From Dyella sp. OK004 (GTDB lineage: Bacteria > Pseudomonadota > Gammaproteobacteria > Xanthomonadales > Rhodanobacteraceae), in the NCBI RefSeq assembly GCF_900114495.1, contig NZ_FOZI01000002.1:744001-808000 (forward strand): a DNA stretch of 64,000 bases. The letters are read 5' to 3'. The translations under genes and the position numbers were made by a program. The notes under the pieces are model-generated. The model saw only the letters and a program-made list of their open reading frames with translations. It searched no databases and was not told the origin of the DNA. Below are positions 7,345 to 16,974 of the stretch, piece after piece. Every line of letters begins with the position of its first letter. The first letter of the stretch is position 1.

Positions 7345-8742
7345 TCAGCTGGTGCGCACGCGATAGCAGGGCACGTAAGCGGCGCCACCGGGTAGTTTCA
7401 TGCGGTGTTGGACCACGAACGCCTGCAGCAACTCGTCCAGCGCACGCATGATGTCGGCCTGGCCGTCGATATCGAACGGGCCGTACTGTTCGATGGCACG
7501 CACACCTTCTTCCTTCACATTGCCGGCGACGATGCCGGAGAAGGCACGACGCAGATCCGCCGCCAGCTCATGCCGTGGGCGGTCGCGATGGATCGCCAGG
7601 CCGCGCATGGCCTCATGGGTTGGACGGAACGGCATCTGGAACGAAAGCGGAATATTGAGCGCCCAGTTGAAGAAGAAGGCGTCCTTATTGTCCAGACGGT
7701 GATTGCGTACCTTATCGATGCCACGCACCATCGCATGCGCCACGGCGGCCGGATTGTCGACGATGATCTGGTAGTACTGCGCCACGCTGTCGCCCAGGGT
7801 CAGGCGCAGGAAGCGATCGATCTGCTCGAAATACGCGGCCGACTGCTTAGGGCCGGTGAAGATCAGAGGGAACGGAATGCCTGCGTTGTCCGGGTGCAGC
7901 AGGATGCCAAGCAGGTAGAGAATCTCCTCCGCCGTGCCTACGCCGCCCGGGAACACGATGATGCCGTGACCGATGCGCACGAAGGCTTCAAGGCGCTTCT
8001 CGATGTCCGGCATGATCACCAGGTGATTCACGATCGGGTTCGGCGACTCCGCCGCGATGATGCCCGGCTCGGTCACACCGATATAGCGGTTGTTGCGGCG
8101 GCGCTGCTTGGCATGTGCAATGGTGGCGCCTTTCATCGGCCCTTTCATCGCACCCGGGCCGCAGCCGGTGCAGATATCCATGCCGCGCAGGCCCAGCTGA
8201 TAGCCCACCTGCTTGGTGTACTCGTACTCGTCGCGCGAAATCGAATGGCCGCCCCAGCACACCACCAGATTCGGATCGATCTGCGCCTTGAGGATGCGTG
8301 CATTGCGCAGGATCTCGAACACCGCATGGGTCAGGCCCACCGAATCGTCCAGATCGAAACCGCCCTGCTCCAGCTGCGTCGACACGTAGACGATGTCACG
8401 CACCACGGCGACCAGCAGCTCATTAATACCGCGGATGATCTGGCCGTCCACAAAAGCTTGCGCCGGTGCATGGCTCAATTCGATCTTGATGCCGCGATCT
8501 TGTTGCAGCACCTGGATATCGAAATCCGGAAACTGCTCGAACATCGAGCGCGGATCGTCGCTGATGTTGCCCGAGGTCAGCACCGCCAGCGCGCAGCGGC
8601 GCAGCAGCGCGTGCAGGCCCGAACCGCTGGCGTCGCGCAGGCGCGCCACTTCGTTGCGGGACAGAATGTCCAGACCACCAGCGGGCGAAATGCGCGCGCT
8701 GACGGTTGACTTGCCGGCCTTGCCGGACTGAACGTCGTTCAT
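7345..8742 (-). CDS. ppnN: Nucleotide 5'-monophosphate nucleosidase (PpnN/YgdH, LOG family)
   Basis: 465 residues, close to E. coli PpnN (454). It hydrolyses purine/pyrimidine nucleoside monophosphates to base plus ribose 5-phosphate and in E. coli is tuned by (p)ppGpp. The central LOG domain shows GGHSISRDEYEYTKQVG, CTGCGPGAMKGPMKG and the signature FPGGVGTAEE; long N- and C-terminal PpnN-specific regions flank it. ATG 8742 has AAGGAGATCC just upstream; six earlier in-frame codons were discarded. It is transcribed alone, ending before tRNA-Asn. Confidence 0.92.
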   Translation of the reverse strand: MNDVQSGKAGKSTVSARISPAGGLDILSRNEVARLRDASGSGLHALLRRCALAVLTSGNISDDPRSMFEQFPDFDIQVLQQDRGIKIELSHAPAQAFVDGQIIRGINELLVAVVRDIVYVSTQLEQGGFDLDDSVGLTHAVFEILRNARILKAQIDPNLVVCWGGHSISRDEYEYTKQVGYQLGLRGMDICTGCGPGAMKGPMKGATIAHAKQRRRNNRYIGVTEPGIIAAESPNPIVNHLVIMPDIEKRLEAFVRIGHGIIVFPGGVGTAEEILYLLGILLHPDNAGIPFPLIFTGPKQSAAYFEQIDRFLRLTLGDSVAQYYQIIVDNPAAVAHAMVRGIDKVRNHRLDNKDAFFFNWALNIPLSFQMPFRPTHEAMRGLAIHRDRPRHELAADLRRAFSGIVAGNVKEEGVRAIEQYGPFDIDGQADIMRALDELLQAFVVQHRMKLPGGAAYVPCYRVRTS

Positions 8743-8845
8743 TGGATCTCCTTCGGCCACGTTGTCCGTGGCAAAACACCGGGCTCATGCTCGAGTCGGC
8801 CGGCTAGCTTCACTCCGGGGTGCCTTGCGGGTCAACCTCTTCCAT

Positions 8846-8872
8846 AAAAAAACCGGCGCCCTAGGGCGCCGG
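8846..8872 (-). terminator. Terminator of the Oar-like receptor gene
   Basis: 9-bp stem CCGGCGCCC / GGGCGCCGG with a 2-nt loop, followed by seven T on the minus strand, 29 nt after the receptor stop codon. Confidence 0.85.
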
Positions 8873-8900
8873 CCTTCGTTCTTGCGAGAACAGCTTTGGC

Positions 8901-11900
8901 TTAGAACGTGTAGCGAACCGTCGCCAATATGGACCAACGCTGAGTCGGGCCGTTCAGCTCATCCGCACGCGGCAGCGGCAGCGGGCTGTAGTTGCCAGCA
9001 CTGTCCTTATAAGCCGCCTTGCTGATGTCGTAGATGTACTTACCGTTGGCGTCCACGCCGGCAAAGTCAGCCAGGTTGCGCGTCAGCGGGAAGCTCGCGC
9101 GGTGATCGACACCCCACTTCTTGTTCAGCATGTTGCCGAAGTTGTAGATGTCGAGACGGATCTCACCCTTGTTACCCTTGAAGATGCCCGGGATCTCCTG
9201 ACGGAAGCTCAGGTCGATCTGGTTGATCCACGGGGCGCGGGTGTCATTACGCTTGGCGATCTGGCCCTGATGGTCACGCAGGTACTCGTTGTTCTCGATG
9301 TACTTCCAGAACGAATCCTGCTGCTGCTGCGTGGTACCCGGCGCAAAGCTGATATCGCCCTTGCGCGGGATGTAGGCCAGATCCGAGACGAAACCGTCGC
9401 CGTTGGCGTCGTTACCGAAGCGCCAGCTGTACGGAGCGCCCGAGTGACCGTCGTAGAACGCGCTGACGCTGCTGGCGTAATCGCCAAAGAAGCGATGCTG
9501 CCAGGTCAACGACGCGATCACGCGCTTCGGCACCGAGTAGTTCGACGGGCTGGCGATGTTCTCGTTCGGGTTCACCCACACGTTGTTGCTGTAGTTCGAA
9601 CGAGCCACGCTCGACGTACCCGGGTTCACCTCGGTCGCACGGCTCCAGGTGAAGCCGACCATGGCGGACCAGTCGTTGGAGAAGGACTTCTTCAACGAGA
9701 GGGCCAGACTGTCGGCCTTGCCACGGCTGGTGTTGGCCAGGTTGATCACCGAATCACCGAACGCCTGGTTCGATTTTGCACGAGCGGTATTGCCGGTCTG
9801 ACCACCCTTTGGGTTCAGGTAATAAGTGTTGCGGCCATCCGGCAGCACACCCGTCGGAGCACCGATATTCAGGTTCTGATACCAGATCGCATTGCGGGTC
9901 TTGAGGTGCTCGTAGTCAGCGGTGAACACGAGGCCATACCACGGCAGCTCTTTATCGAAGCCCAGCGACATCTTCCACACGCTCGGCAGTTGGAAGCCAT
10001 CGTCGACCGTGCTGACGGCCATCTGTGCGCCCCGGGCGCCCGGGATCGGGGCTGAGCCGGCGTTCTGGTGAGCGGCGTCGCTGCTGAAAACGGGATAGCC
10101 CGCGCTACCCGGCTTACAGGCGGCCGAAGCAGCCGAGTTCGGGCCGCAAGCGAACTGCACCTGGGTGATACCGGAATTCTGGTAGATGTTGCCCAGCCAC
10201 ACGCTCGGCGGATTCGAAATGAACAGACCCGCGCCACCACGCAGCTGCGTCATGTGCTCGGTGTCGAAGGTGTAGTTGAACGACACACGCGGCTGCACCT
10301 GACGGTTGCCGTTGATCGTGTAGTCGTTGCGACGACCGAAGCCACCCGTCGCCGACACGCAATTGCTGGCCGTGATGGCCTGGCCGACCGGAGCCGAGTA
10401 GCACGGATTGAACAGCGGCTTGTCGCTGGTCATCGGGATATCGACGCGGAAACCGTACTGCACAGACAGATTATTGTTGACCTGCCAGGTGTCCTGCAGG
10501 AACAGGCCGTACTGCTTCAATTCGAAATTGGCAGCCACGTCGCCCAGACCCAGACCCGCCGCAGGCGCATTCAGGCGGTACAGGTTGTACTTGCCGTTGA
10601 CGAAGTCGCTGATTGAGTTGAACTGGTAGCTACCGAACGCGTTCTGCAGGAACAGGTTGTAGTACTTGCCGCGCTCAAAGTCCGCGCCGAACTTGACGGT
10701 GTGCTCACCCAGATAGAACGTACCGGCGAAAGCTGCATTCAAAGTCTTCACGCGCAGGATGTTGGCCTGGCTGGAGTACTCGGTACCGAACTCGACGCCC
10801 GGCGAGCTGGAGGTGCTGGTACAACCGGAGGTGGAGTTCAGGCACACGGAAACGTCAGGCATGTTCTGGCCGTTGTACGGGCCACGCACCTGATTGAAAT
10901 CCGCGTACGACAAGGTGGTGTCGGTCGAGAAGATGTCGGACCAGTCATCGTAGAAATGCAGCGCGTAGCTCTTGTTATCGACGCTGGTCTTGTACCAGCC
11001 GCTCGACAGCACGAGCACGTTGTTGCTGCCTGTGATGATCGGCTTGTTTTCCTTGGTCTGACTGTAGGTAAAGCTGGCACGATGGCTGTTCGAGATGTTC
11101 CAGTCGATCTTGGCCAGGTAACGCTTGTCCTGCAGGTCCGAGCTGCCGCCGCCCACACCGCCGACATCACCAAAACCCTTGGCGCGTGCTGCATTGACGA
11201 TGTCGTTGACGTTCTGCTGGGTCAGGCCACGGATTTCGGTGGTCGCGCCCGAACCCTGCACGCCGTACTGGCTCGACGGGCCGATCTGCTTGCTCTTTTC
11301 ATACGAAGCGAAGAAGAACAGCTTGTCCTTGATGATCGGACCACCGACGGTAGCGCCGGCCGTCCAGGTACGACGGTAGCCGCCGTAGGGCTGGCCGTTG
11401 TAGTCGGCGATCATGGCGTCGCGGTTTTGGAACGCGTAATAGGTCGAACCGTGGAAATCGTTGGTGCCGCTCTTGGTCACCGCATTGACGATCGCACCGA
11501 CGCCACGACGGGTGGCCACGTCATAGTTGGCGGTCGAGATGTTGTATTCCTCGATCGTGTCCTGCGAAATCGGTGTGCCGAGCGTCGGCAGGCCGTTCGC
11601 ATTGAGGCCGAACGGATCGTTCGCGCTGACTGAGTCGACCGTGATGTTGTTGTAGCGGCTGTTCTGGCCAACGGCCGAGATCTCGCCGCGATCGCGATCG
11701 CTGATCACGATGCGGGGATCAAGACGAACGATGTTCTGGATCGAGCGACCCGGGGTCGGGGTGGCTTCGATTTCACGACGCGAAACGTTCGTGCTGAGAC
11801 CCTTGTTATCCGGGGTAAAGGTCTGCGACAAAGCGCTCGCAGACACTGTCACGCCCGACAGGTTCTGCGCGGCTTGTGCCGTAGCACCCACGGTCAGATT

Positions 11901-12227
11901 GACCGCCGTGTCCTGCGCCAGCTGCAGGTAGACATTGTCCTGCTCGGTCGCCAGCTGACCGTCCTTCGACACCTTCACGTCGAACGGGCCGCCCACGCGC
12001 AAACCTTGCGCAGCGTAGCGACCGTTGGAGTCGGTGGTGGTGGTCTTGGTGGTGCCCGACGGCTCATGCACGATCTGCACGGTGGCGCCGGCTACCGGCT
12101 GACCACTGGCATCAAGCACGCGGCCACTGATGGAGGACGAGGTGTCCTGGGCGATGGCGGGTACCGACATGGCCAGCATGGACGCGATGGCAAACGGCAG
12201 GACTTTGGCACGAATTCGGCTATTCAC
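8901..12227 (-). CDS. Oar-like TonB-dependent outer-membrane receptor
   Basis: 1,108 residues. A signal peptide ends near residue 26 (VPAIAQ-DTS). Residues 30-115 form a carboxypeptidase-regulatory-like beta domain (SISGRVLDASGQPVAGATV, SNGRYAAQGL). A plug follows, with the Oar-typical stretch NSRYNNITVDSVSANDPFGL, then a large beta barrel ending in VRYTF, the aromatic C-terminal signature for outer-membrane insertion. Oar proteins of this type (first known from Myxococcus) are common in Xanthomonadales and import unknown large or peptide-like ligands. Numerous Asn/Ser/Gly-rich loops fit a surface barrel. Upstream lies about 400 bp of non-coding DNA. The substrate cannot be deduced. Confidence 0.9.
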   Translation of the reverse strand: MNSRIRAKVLPFAIASMLAMSVPAIAQDTSSSISGRVLDASGQPVAGATVQIVHEPSGTTKTTTTDSNGRYAAQGLRVGGPFDVKVSKDGQLATEQDNVYLQLAQDTAVNLTVGATAQAAQNLSGVTVSASALSQTFTPDNKGLSTNVSRREIEATPTPGRSIQNIVRLDPRIVISDRDRGEISAVGQNSRYNNITVDSVSANDPFGLNANGLPTLGTPISQDTIEEYNISTANYDVATRRGVGAIVNAVTKSGTNDFHGSTYYAFQNRDAMIADYNGQPYGGYRRTWTAGATVGGPIIKDKLFFFASYEKSKQIGPSSQYGVQGSGATTEIRGLTQQNVNDIVNAARAKGFGDVGGVGGGSSDLQDKRYLAKIDWNISNSHRASFTYSQTKENKPIITGSNNVLVLSSGWYKTSVDNKSYALHFYDDWSDIFSTDTTLSYADFNQVRGPYNGQNMPDVSVCLNSTSGCTSTSSSPGVEFGTEYSSQANILRVKTLNAAFAGTFYLGEHTVKFGADFERGKYYNLFLQNAFGSYQFNSISDFVNGKYNLYRLNAPAAGLGLGDVAANFELKQYGLFLQDTWQVNNNLSVQYGFRVDIPMTSDKPLFNPCYSAPVGQAITASNCVSATGGFGRRNDYTINGNRQVQPRVSFNYTFDTEHMTQLRGGAGLFISNPPSVWLGNIYQNSGITQVQFACGPNSAASAACKPGSAGYPVFSSDAAHQNAGSAPIPGARGAQMAVSTVDDGFQLPSVWKMSLGFDKELPWYGLVFTADYEHLKTRNAIWYQNLNIGAPTGVLPDGRNTYYLNPKGGQTGNTARAKSNQAFGDSVINLANTSRGKADSLALSLKKSFSNDWSAMVGFTWSRATEVNPGTSSVARSNYSNNVWVNPNENIASPSNYSVPKRVIASLTWQHRFFGDYASSVSAFYDGHSGAPYSWRFGNDANGDGFVSDLAYIPRKGDISFAPGTTQQQQDSFWKYIENNEYLRDHQGQIAKRNDTRAPWINQIDLSFRQEIPGIFKGNKGEIRLDIYNFGNMLNKKWGVDHRASFPLTRNLADFAGVDANGKYIYDISKAAYKDSAGNYSPLPLPRADELNGPTQRWSILATVRYTF

Positions 12228-12636
12228 TGTGATTAACCCCTTGGGCGCGCAACGAAAATATTTACGAATCGGGAATCAAACATGGCGATGCCCGGCTCAT
12301 GCCAGGCATTCATCGAAAGCTCTGTTTTGATTTCCCCGGAATGTTCTTGCTTGGTCCGAGCTTACTAAGCGGCGAGACCGCCCCGCCTGCCAACAAAGTG
12401 TTAAGCGGACTTTAACGATAGTGTAAGACAGTTCTATGACGAATTCACGTCGTTTTTATCTCTACCCAGTCGAGTGCCTTGAAGTGGCTCGCTAGACAAG
12501 TGACGCGAAAACAATCACTTGAAACCAGAGGTAGACTCCTCCCCACCTCAACTTCCTGGCCACCCACCCCTAATGGATCGCCAGGAAGTTAACTCAGGCT
12601 ACCAGCCCGATCCTAAGGATGGGATAGGAAATGTGC
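12228..12636. other. Intergenic region upstream of the Oar-like receptor
   Basis: 409 bases without a gene. The part nearest the receptor must carry its promoter and is locally AT-rich (12398-12470), but I cannot fix boxes with confidence. An 11-bp perfect inverted repeat (AACTTCCTGGC at 12550-12560 and its complement at 12580-12590, 19-nt loop) lies downstream of the acyltransferase stop; with no T-run it is more a 3' hairpin than a simple terminator. Confidence 0.5.
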
Positions 12637-14349
12637 CTAGGCCTTACCGAGATAGCGCGCACGCTTGGCCGGCTTCAGGGTGGCCAGGTCGAGCATCACC
12701 AGGCCATCGACGCAACCCGAAAAACCGGGGTCCTCGCCGAAATCGAGGAATTGCACGCCCTCGGGATCGACCAGGTCGACGTACTGGCGATACAGCACCG
12801 GCAGGCTGACGCCGAGCGCATCCAGGTGGTGCTTGAGCTTGCCCAGGCCTGCCGTGGAATCGAGTCCTTCCAGTGCATGGCGCACCACGTCGATCACCGC
12901 CGGGGAGATCACGAACGGCTGACGCGCCGCCGCCAGGCCCGGTGCGCCGAAGTAATGCTGATGCGCGGCAGCGATCCACTCGCGCGCTTCGCGCGGCAGA
13001 CTTACCGACATGCTGACCGGGCCGAACATATAGCGCAGATCAGGATGTCGTTGCAGATACAGGCCAATGCCCTGCCATAGCTGATCCAGCGCGCGAGAGC
13101 GCCAGTAGGCCGGTGCGATGAAACTGCGACCCAGCTCAAGTCCCTGCGCCAAGCGCGATTCCAGTGCCGGCGAATAGTTGAACAAGCTGGAGGTATAGAG
13201 ACCGGCCATGCCACGCTCGCCAATCAGGCGACCGCCGTGACCGAACCGGTAGGAACCCACGATGCGCAACGCCTTGGGATCCCATAGCACGAGATGCTCG
13301 TAGTGAGGGTCGTAAGCATCCAGGTCGCGACGCGCGCCGGTGCCCTCGCCGACCTTGCGGAAGGTCAACTCGCGCAGACGGCCAATCTCGCGCAACACCA
13401 CGCTATCGACAGCACCTTTGAACAGCATGACCTGCTTGCCGTCATTGAGATCGGCCAGCTTCTCCGCATGCATCGCCAACTCGGCGACGACACGCTCGGT
13501 CGGCTCGGGATGCGCCAGCGGCGCCTGACCGCCGAAGATCAGACCGCGACGGCGACCAACTCGATAGATATGCCGGCGCATCAGCTTTGCGACCTGCTCG
13601 GTCGAACCGCCGCTGCGCTGCTCCAGTTCTTCGGCACCGATCAACGCACCGACGCTGAAACCGATGCGGCGCTTGATTGGCGCCACCGCTTCGCGCGGCA
13701 GCATGGCCGTGCTGAGCGGTTTGGCCAGCATCGACAGGCCATAGAACATCGCGGAATTGCGCGCGGCGACATGGATCGGCAGCACCGGCGTTTTGCTGCG
13801 CAAAGCCAGGCGCGCGAAACCATCGGACCAACGACCATCGCGCACACCGTCGGCACGCACGCGTGACACCTCGCCCGCCGGGAACAGGATCAACGCTTCG
13901 CCGTTGTCGAGCGCACGGTAGATTGCACGCATGCGCGAAGCGGCGCCCTTGCCAAACACATCCACGTGCAGCAGCACGCGATTCAACTGGGGAATCGAAG
14001 CCAGCCAATCGTTCGCCAGCAGACGCACATCGCTGCGCACTGAACCCACCAACTGAAGCAGCGCCAGCGCGTCGACCATCCCCAAGGGATGATTGGCCAC
14101 GATCAGCACGCCACCCTCGACAGGGATGTTCTCGCGCTCGCGAGGATTGACGTAGTAGCTAGCCCCCAGCACGTCGAGCGCCCGCTCGACGAAGTCGAAA
14201 CCTTCAACGTCGCCTACCGCGGTGAGGACGCGATTGAAACCATCCTCATCCACAAGCCGCCCCAACATGCCCGCCACGGGACGCATGATGCCAGGATGCT
14301 GAGCCAGCCATGGCAGACGTTCATTGAGGGTCTGTTCGACACTTAGCAT
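12637..14349 (-). CDS. PlsC-like acyltransferase fused to GNAT/OlsB-like domain (OlsF-like)
   Basis: 570 residues. The N-terminal half (about 75-270) is a glycerophosphate-type acyltransferase with NHPLGMVD and FPAGEVSR motifs. The C-terminal half (about 320-560) resembles the OlsB/hemolysin-type acyltransferase: VVLREIGRLRELTFRKVGEGTG, then YDPHYEHLVLWD and FIAPAYWRSRALDQLW. This order matches OlsF of Serratia, a bifunctional enzyme that makes ornithine lipids, membrane lipids used under phosphate limitation. ATG 14349 follows AAGGAG; 23 upstream codons are rejected. The lipid product is inferred from architecture only, and transfer onto other amines is possible. Confidence 0.7.
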   Translation of the reverse strand: MLSVEQTLNERLPWLAQHPGIMRPVAGMLGRLVDEDGFNRVLTAVGDVEGFDFVERALDVLGASYYVNPRERENIPVEGGVLIVANHPLGMVDALALLQLVGSVRSDVRLLANDWLASIPQLNRVLLHVDVFGKGAASRMRAIYRALDNGEALILFPAGEVSRVRADGVRDGRWSDGFARLALRSKTPVLPIHVAARNSAMFYGLSMLAKPLSTAMLPREAVAPIKRRIGFSVGALIGAEELEQRSGGSTEQVAKLMRRHIYRVGRRRGLIFGGQAPLAHPEPTERVVAELAMHAEKLADLNDGKQVMLFKGAVDSVVLREIGRLRELTFRKVGEGTGARRDLDAYDPHYEHLVLWDPKALRIVGSYRFGHGGRLIGERGMAGLYTSSLFNYSPALESRLAQGLELGRSFIAPAYWRSRALDQLWQGIGLYLQRHPDLRYMFGPVSMSVSLPREAREWIAAAHQHYFGAPGLAAARQPFVISPAVIDVVRHALEGLDSTAGLGKLKHHLDALGVSLPVLYRQYVDLVDPEGVQFLDFGEDPGFSGCVDGLVMLDLATLKPAKRARYLGKA

Positions 14350-14448
14350 GATCGTCTCCTTATGCTTTCGCCCATGCTGGCTGTGGATTATGACAGCAAG
14401 GTGATCGGCAAAGGGCAAGCCAACGCTTGCCCTACGCGCAGCGACGTT

Positions 14449-15060
14449 TCAAACAGCCAGATGCAAGTAAGCGGCCACGCCGCCGAGGAACATCTGTACC
14501 GACAAGGCGATCAACAGCATACCCATCACTCTCTCAAGTGCGGTGAGAACGCTTTCACCTAACCAGCGGAACAAATAAGTCGAACACAGCAGGATCACAG
14601 CCGTAGCCAGCCACGCGCCAAGCAACGCGATGGCCCAATCTGCCGTACGACCCGGCTGCGTATTGGTCAGCAGTAGCAACGCCGCCATTGCCGAAGGGCC
14701 GGCCACACCAGGAATGGCCATCGGCACGATAAAAGGCTCGCCTTCGCCCGGCTTGCCAAAGATCCCGCCACCATCCGCTGGCGGGAACACCATGCGGATG
14801 CCGATCAGGAATAGCACGATGCCACCGGCGATGCTGATCGACTCTTGCCGCAGCTGCAGCAACTTCAGGATGAGCTGCCCACCCATCAGGAAACCGAGCA
14901 GCACGCCGAGTGCGATCAGCAACTCGCGCACCATCACATAACGGCGGCGCTTCGGCGCCACATCCTTGAGTAGGCTCAGGAAGATCGGGATGTTGCCGAG
15001 CGGGTCCATGATCAGGAACAGCAGGATCGCCGCCGACAGCGTGGTCATCTGCGCTTCCAT
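14449..15060 (-). CDS. MarC/YhgN-family integral membrane protein
   Basis: 203 residues with six likely membrane helices. The motif FLIMDPLGNIPIFLSLLK near the N-terminus and a second half-repeat VPMAIPGVAGPSAMAALLLL are typical of the MarC/UPF0056 family (YhgN is 197 aa). Despite the name, family members are not proven drug transporters, and the function is unknown. AAGGGG lies 6 nt before ATG 15060. It lies 47 nt beyond the SDR gene on the same strand and may share its transcript. Confidence 0.8.
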   Translation of the reverse strand: MEAQMTTLSAAILLFLIMDPLGNIPIFLSLLKDVAPKRRRYVMVRELLIALGVLLGFLMGGQLILKLLQLRQESISIAGGIVLFLIGIRMVFPPADGGGIFGKPGEGEPFIVPMAIPGVAGPSAMAALLLLTNTQPGRTADWAIALLGAWLATAVILLCSTYLFRWLGESVLTALERVMGMLLIALSVQMFLGGVAAYLHLAV

Positions 15061-15107
15061 CTCAGCCCCTTGTGGCGCGCATAGAGCGATTGGCGTGCAC
15101 GGTGCGC

Positions 15108-15875
15108 TCAGTCACTGCGCAGATCAAGCGCGGTGCCACGCGCCGCGACAGCCTGTGGGCCGAGTAGGTAGACAGCGGCTTCCGCCGTGGCATCCGGCAA
15201 CGGCTGCTTGCTAGTGTCCTCGCCGAAGTACGCCTCGCGACGCAGCGCGGTGCGCATCGGTGCTGGCAACAAGGCATGCACGCGCAACGGACTGCTCTCG
15301 GTCTCCTGATGCAGGATTTCGGCGAAGCGCTCCAGCGCGGCCTTGGACACGCCATAGCCGCCCCAATGCGCCTTACTTACTCGCTCCGGATCGTCAAGCA
15401 CGAACACCACGGAGCTATCGGCTGCCTGCGTCAGCAGCGGCATGCAAGCCTGGGTCAGGGCGAATGGCGCCGACACATTCACGTGCAACGCGCGCAGCCA
15501 GTCGTCCGGCTTGTGCATTGCCAGCGGCACCAGTCCGTTGAAACTCACCGCCGCATGCACAATGCCATCCAGACGGCCAAAATCGCGCTCCAACCCTTCG
15601 GCCATGTTGAGGTAATCGTTTGGCGTGGCGATTTCCATATCGAGCGGATGGATCACCGGCTCGGGAAGCTGTTCGGCCACCATGGCGTCATACAGCTGCT
15701 CCAATTGGCGCTTGCGCTTGCCGGTGATCACCACGGTGGCGCCGGCACGTGAAGCCGCACGCGCCACCGCACTACCGAGGCCGCCGTAGGCACCGGTGAC
15801 CAACACCACGCGACCCGACAGCGAGCCTTCGGCCGGCACCCAGCCGGCGGGCAGAAACGAACGGGCCAGCGTCAT
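15108..15875 (-). CDS. Short-chain dehydrogenase, YciK-like
   Basis: 255 residues, classical SDR fold. The cofactor motif is [13 protein letters not shown] (about 25-37); NAG-like strand HAAVSFNG and active-site YGVSK (about 175) follow. [10 protein letters not shown] after strand 2 suggests NADP(H). Overall it resembles the E. coli YciK oxidoreductases of unknown substrate. Its ATG overlaps the grxD stop (ATGA), indicating translational coupling with glutaredoxin and a possible redox-related role. Confidence 0.75.
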   Translation of the reverse strand: MTLARSFLPAGWVPAEGSLSGRVVLVTGAYGGLGSAVARAASRAGATVVITGKRKRQLEQLYDAMVAEQLPEPVIHPLDMEIATPNDYLNMAEGLERDFGRLDGIVHAAVSFNGLVPLAMHKPDDWLRALHVNVSAPFALTQACMPLLTQAADSSVVFVLDDPERVSKAHWGGYGVSKAALERFAEILHQETESSPLRVHALLPAPMRTALRREAYFGEDTSKQPLPDATAEAAVYLLGPQAVAARGTALDLRSD

Positions 15876-16198
15876 GCCTGGGCTGCCCCGCCCACGTCGA
15901 CCACCATGCGCGCCAATTCACCGGACGCCTTCAGGTCTTCAACGATGTCGCAACCACCAATCAGCTCGCCCTGGATGAACAGCTGCGGGAAGGTCGGCCA
16001 GTTCGCATAGTGCGGCAGCGCGGCACGCACTTCCGGATCGGCAAGTACGTTCACCGCATGGAAGTCCGCGCCCGCCTCTTTCAATGCCTCCGCAGCGCGG
16101 CTGGAAAAGCCGCACATGGGGAATTGCGGCGTGCCCTTCATGAAAAGCACGATGGGGTGCTCGGCCAGCACGGCCTTGATTCGCTCGTTAACGTCCAT
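15872..16198 (-). CDS. grxD: Monothiol glutaredoxin, Grx4 type
   Basis: About 108 residues. The sequence [18 protein letters not shown] carries the CGFS active site (C29), the hallmark of monothiol glutaredoxins that bind and deliver [2Fe-2S] clusters; the WPTFPQLF and GGCDI motifs for glutathione binding are present. The start [11 protein letters not shown] at 16198 fits the family; ATGs at 16213 and 16216 would add five or six residues and cannot be excluded. It is divergent from sodB, so two iron/oxidative-stress genes face away from a shared promoter region. Confidence 0.9.
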   Translation of the reverse strand: MDVNERIKAVLAEHPIVLFMKGTPQFPMCGFSSRAAEALKEAGADFHAVNVLADPEVRAALPHYANWPTFPQLFIQGELIGGCDIVEDLKASGELARMVVDVGGAAQA

Positions 16199-16318
16199 AG
16201 CTCGGGTTTTCATCATTACAATGCAGGCAGATCGGTAGTGTATCAGTCGTGCATCGGCCACCGTTCGCGGTCGCGCCGGCCCGACTCCCCCTTAGCCAAC
16301 CGCCACAGGAGCCATCAC

Positions 16319-16897
16319 ATGGCGATCGAACTCCCCGCCCTGCCTTTTGAAAAGAGCGCGCTCGCGCCGCATATCTCTGAGGAAACGCTGGATTATCACT
16401 ATGGCAAGCATCACCAGGCCTATGTGACCAACCTCAACAACCTGATCAAGGGCACGGAGTTCGAGAACGCCGCGCTGGAAGACATCATCAAGAAGTCCTC
16501 CGGTGGCGTGTTCAACAACGCCGCCCAGGTCTGGAACCACACTTTCTATTGGAACTCGCTCAGCCCGAAGGGCGGCAACGAGCCCAGCGGCAAGCTGGCG
16601 GACGCCATCAACAAGGCCTTCGGCTCGTTCGAGAAGTTCAAAGAGGAATTCACCAAGTCCGCCGTGGGCAACTTCGGCTCGGGCTGGACCTGGCTGGTGC
16701 AGCGTCCCGATGGTTCGCTGGGCATCGTCAACACCTCTAACGCTGCCACGCCGATCACTGGAAGCGACAAGCCGCTGCTGACCTGCGATGTGTGGGAACA
16801 CGCGTACTACATCGACTACCGCAACCTCCGCCCGAAGTATCTCGAGGCGTTCTGGGCGCTGGTGAACTGGGACTTCGCGGCCAAGAACCTGGCCTGA
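16319..16897 (+). CDS. sodB: Iron superoxide dismutase
   Basis: 192 residues, the standard length of SodB. It converts superoxide to hydrogen peroxide and oxygen in the cytoplasm. Metal ligands are visible at H27 (YHYGKHH), H74 (WNHTFYW), D157 and H161 (DVWEHAYY). Gln70 in NAAQVWNH and the [12 protein letters not shown] stretch point to the iron type. ATG 16319 is preceded by AGGAG at 7 nt; the reading frame extends upstream only as antisense to grxD. A bidirectional terminator follows. Confidence 0.95.
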   Translation: MAIELPALPFEKSALAPHISEETLDYHYGKHHQAYVTNLNNLIKGTEFENAALEDIIKKSSGGVFNNAAQVWNHTFYWNSLSPKGGNEPSGKLADAINKAFGSFEKFKEEFTKSAVGNFGSGWTWLVQRPDGSLGIVNTSNAATPITGSDKPLLTCDVWEHAYYIDYRNLRPKYLEAFWALVNWDFAAKNLA

Positions 16898-16917
16898 TCC
16901 CTACGTAGACAAAAAAA

Positions 16918-16950
16918 GGCGGCGCCATTCAATGGCGCCGCCTTTTTCTT
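16918..16950. terminator. Bidirectional terminator between sodB and purK
   Basis: 10-bp stem GGCGGCGCCA / TGGCGCCGCC with a short loop. It is followed by TTTTT on the plus strand and preceded by seven A, which serves as the T-tract for the minus strand. It separates the convergent genes sodB and purK. Confidence 0.85.
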
Positions 16951-16974
16951 TGCCCATGTAGGAGCCCTGTCTCT

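Noticed and set aside
7405-8709. 434-codon plus-strand open frame over ppnN
   Set aside because: Shadow of ppnN; His/Arg-rich translation without domains.
9102-11633. Long plus-strand open frames across the receptor gene
   Set aside because: Antisense to the Oar-like receptor; no recognisable proteins.
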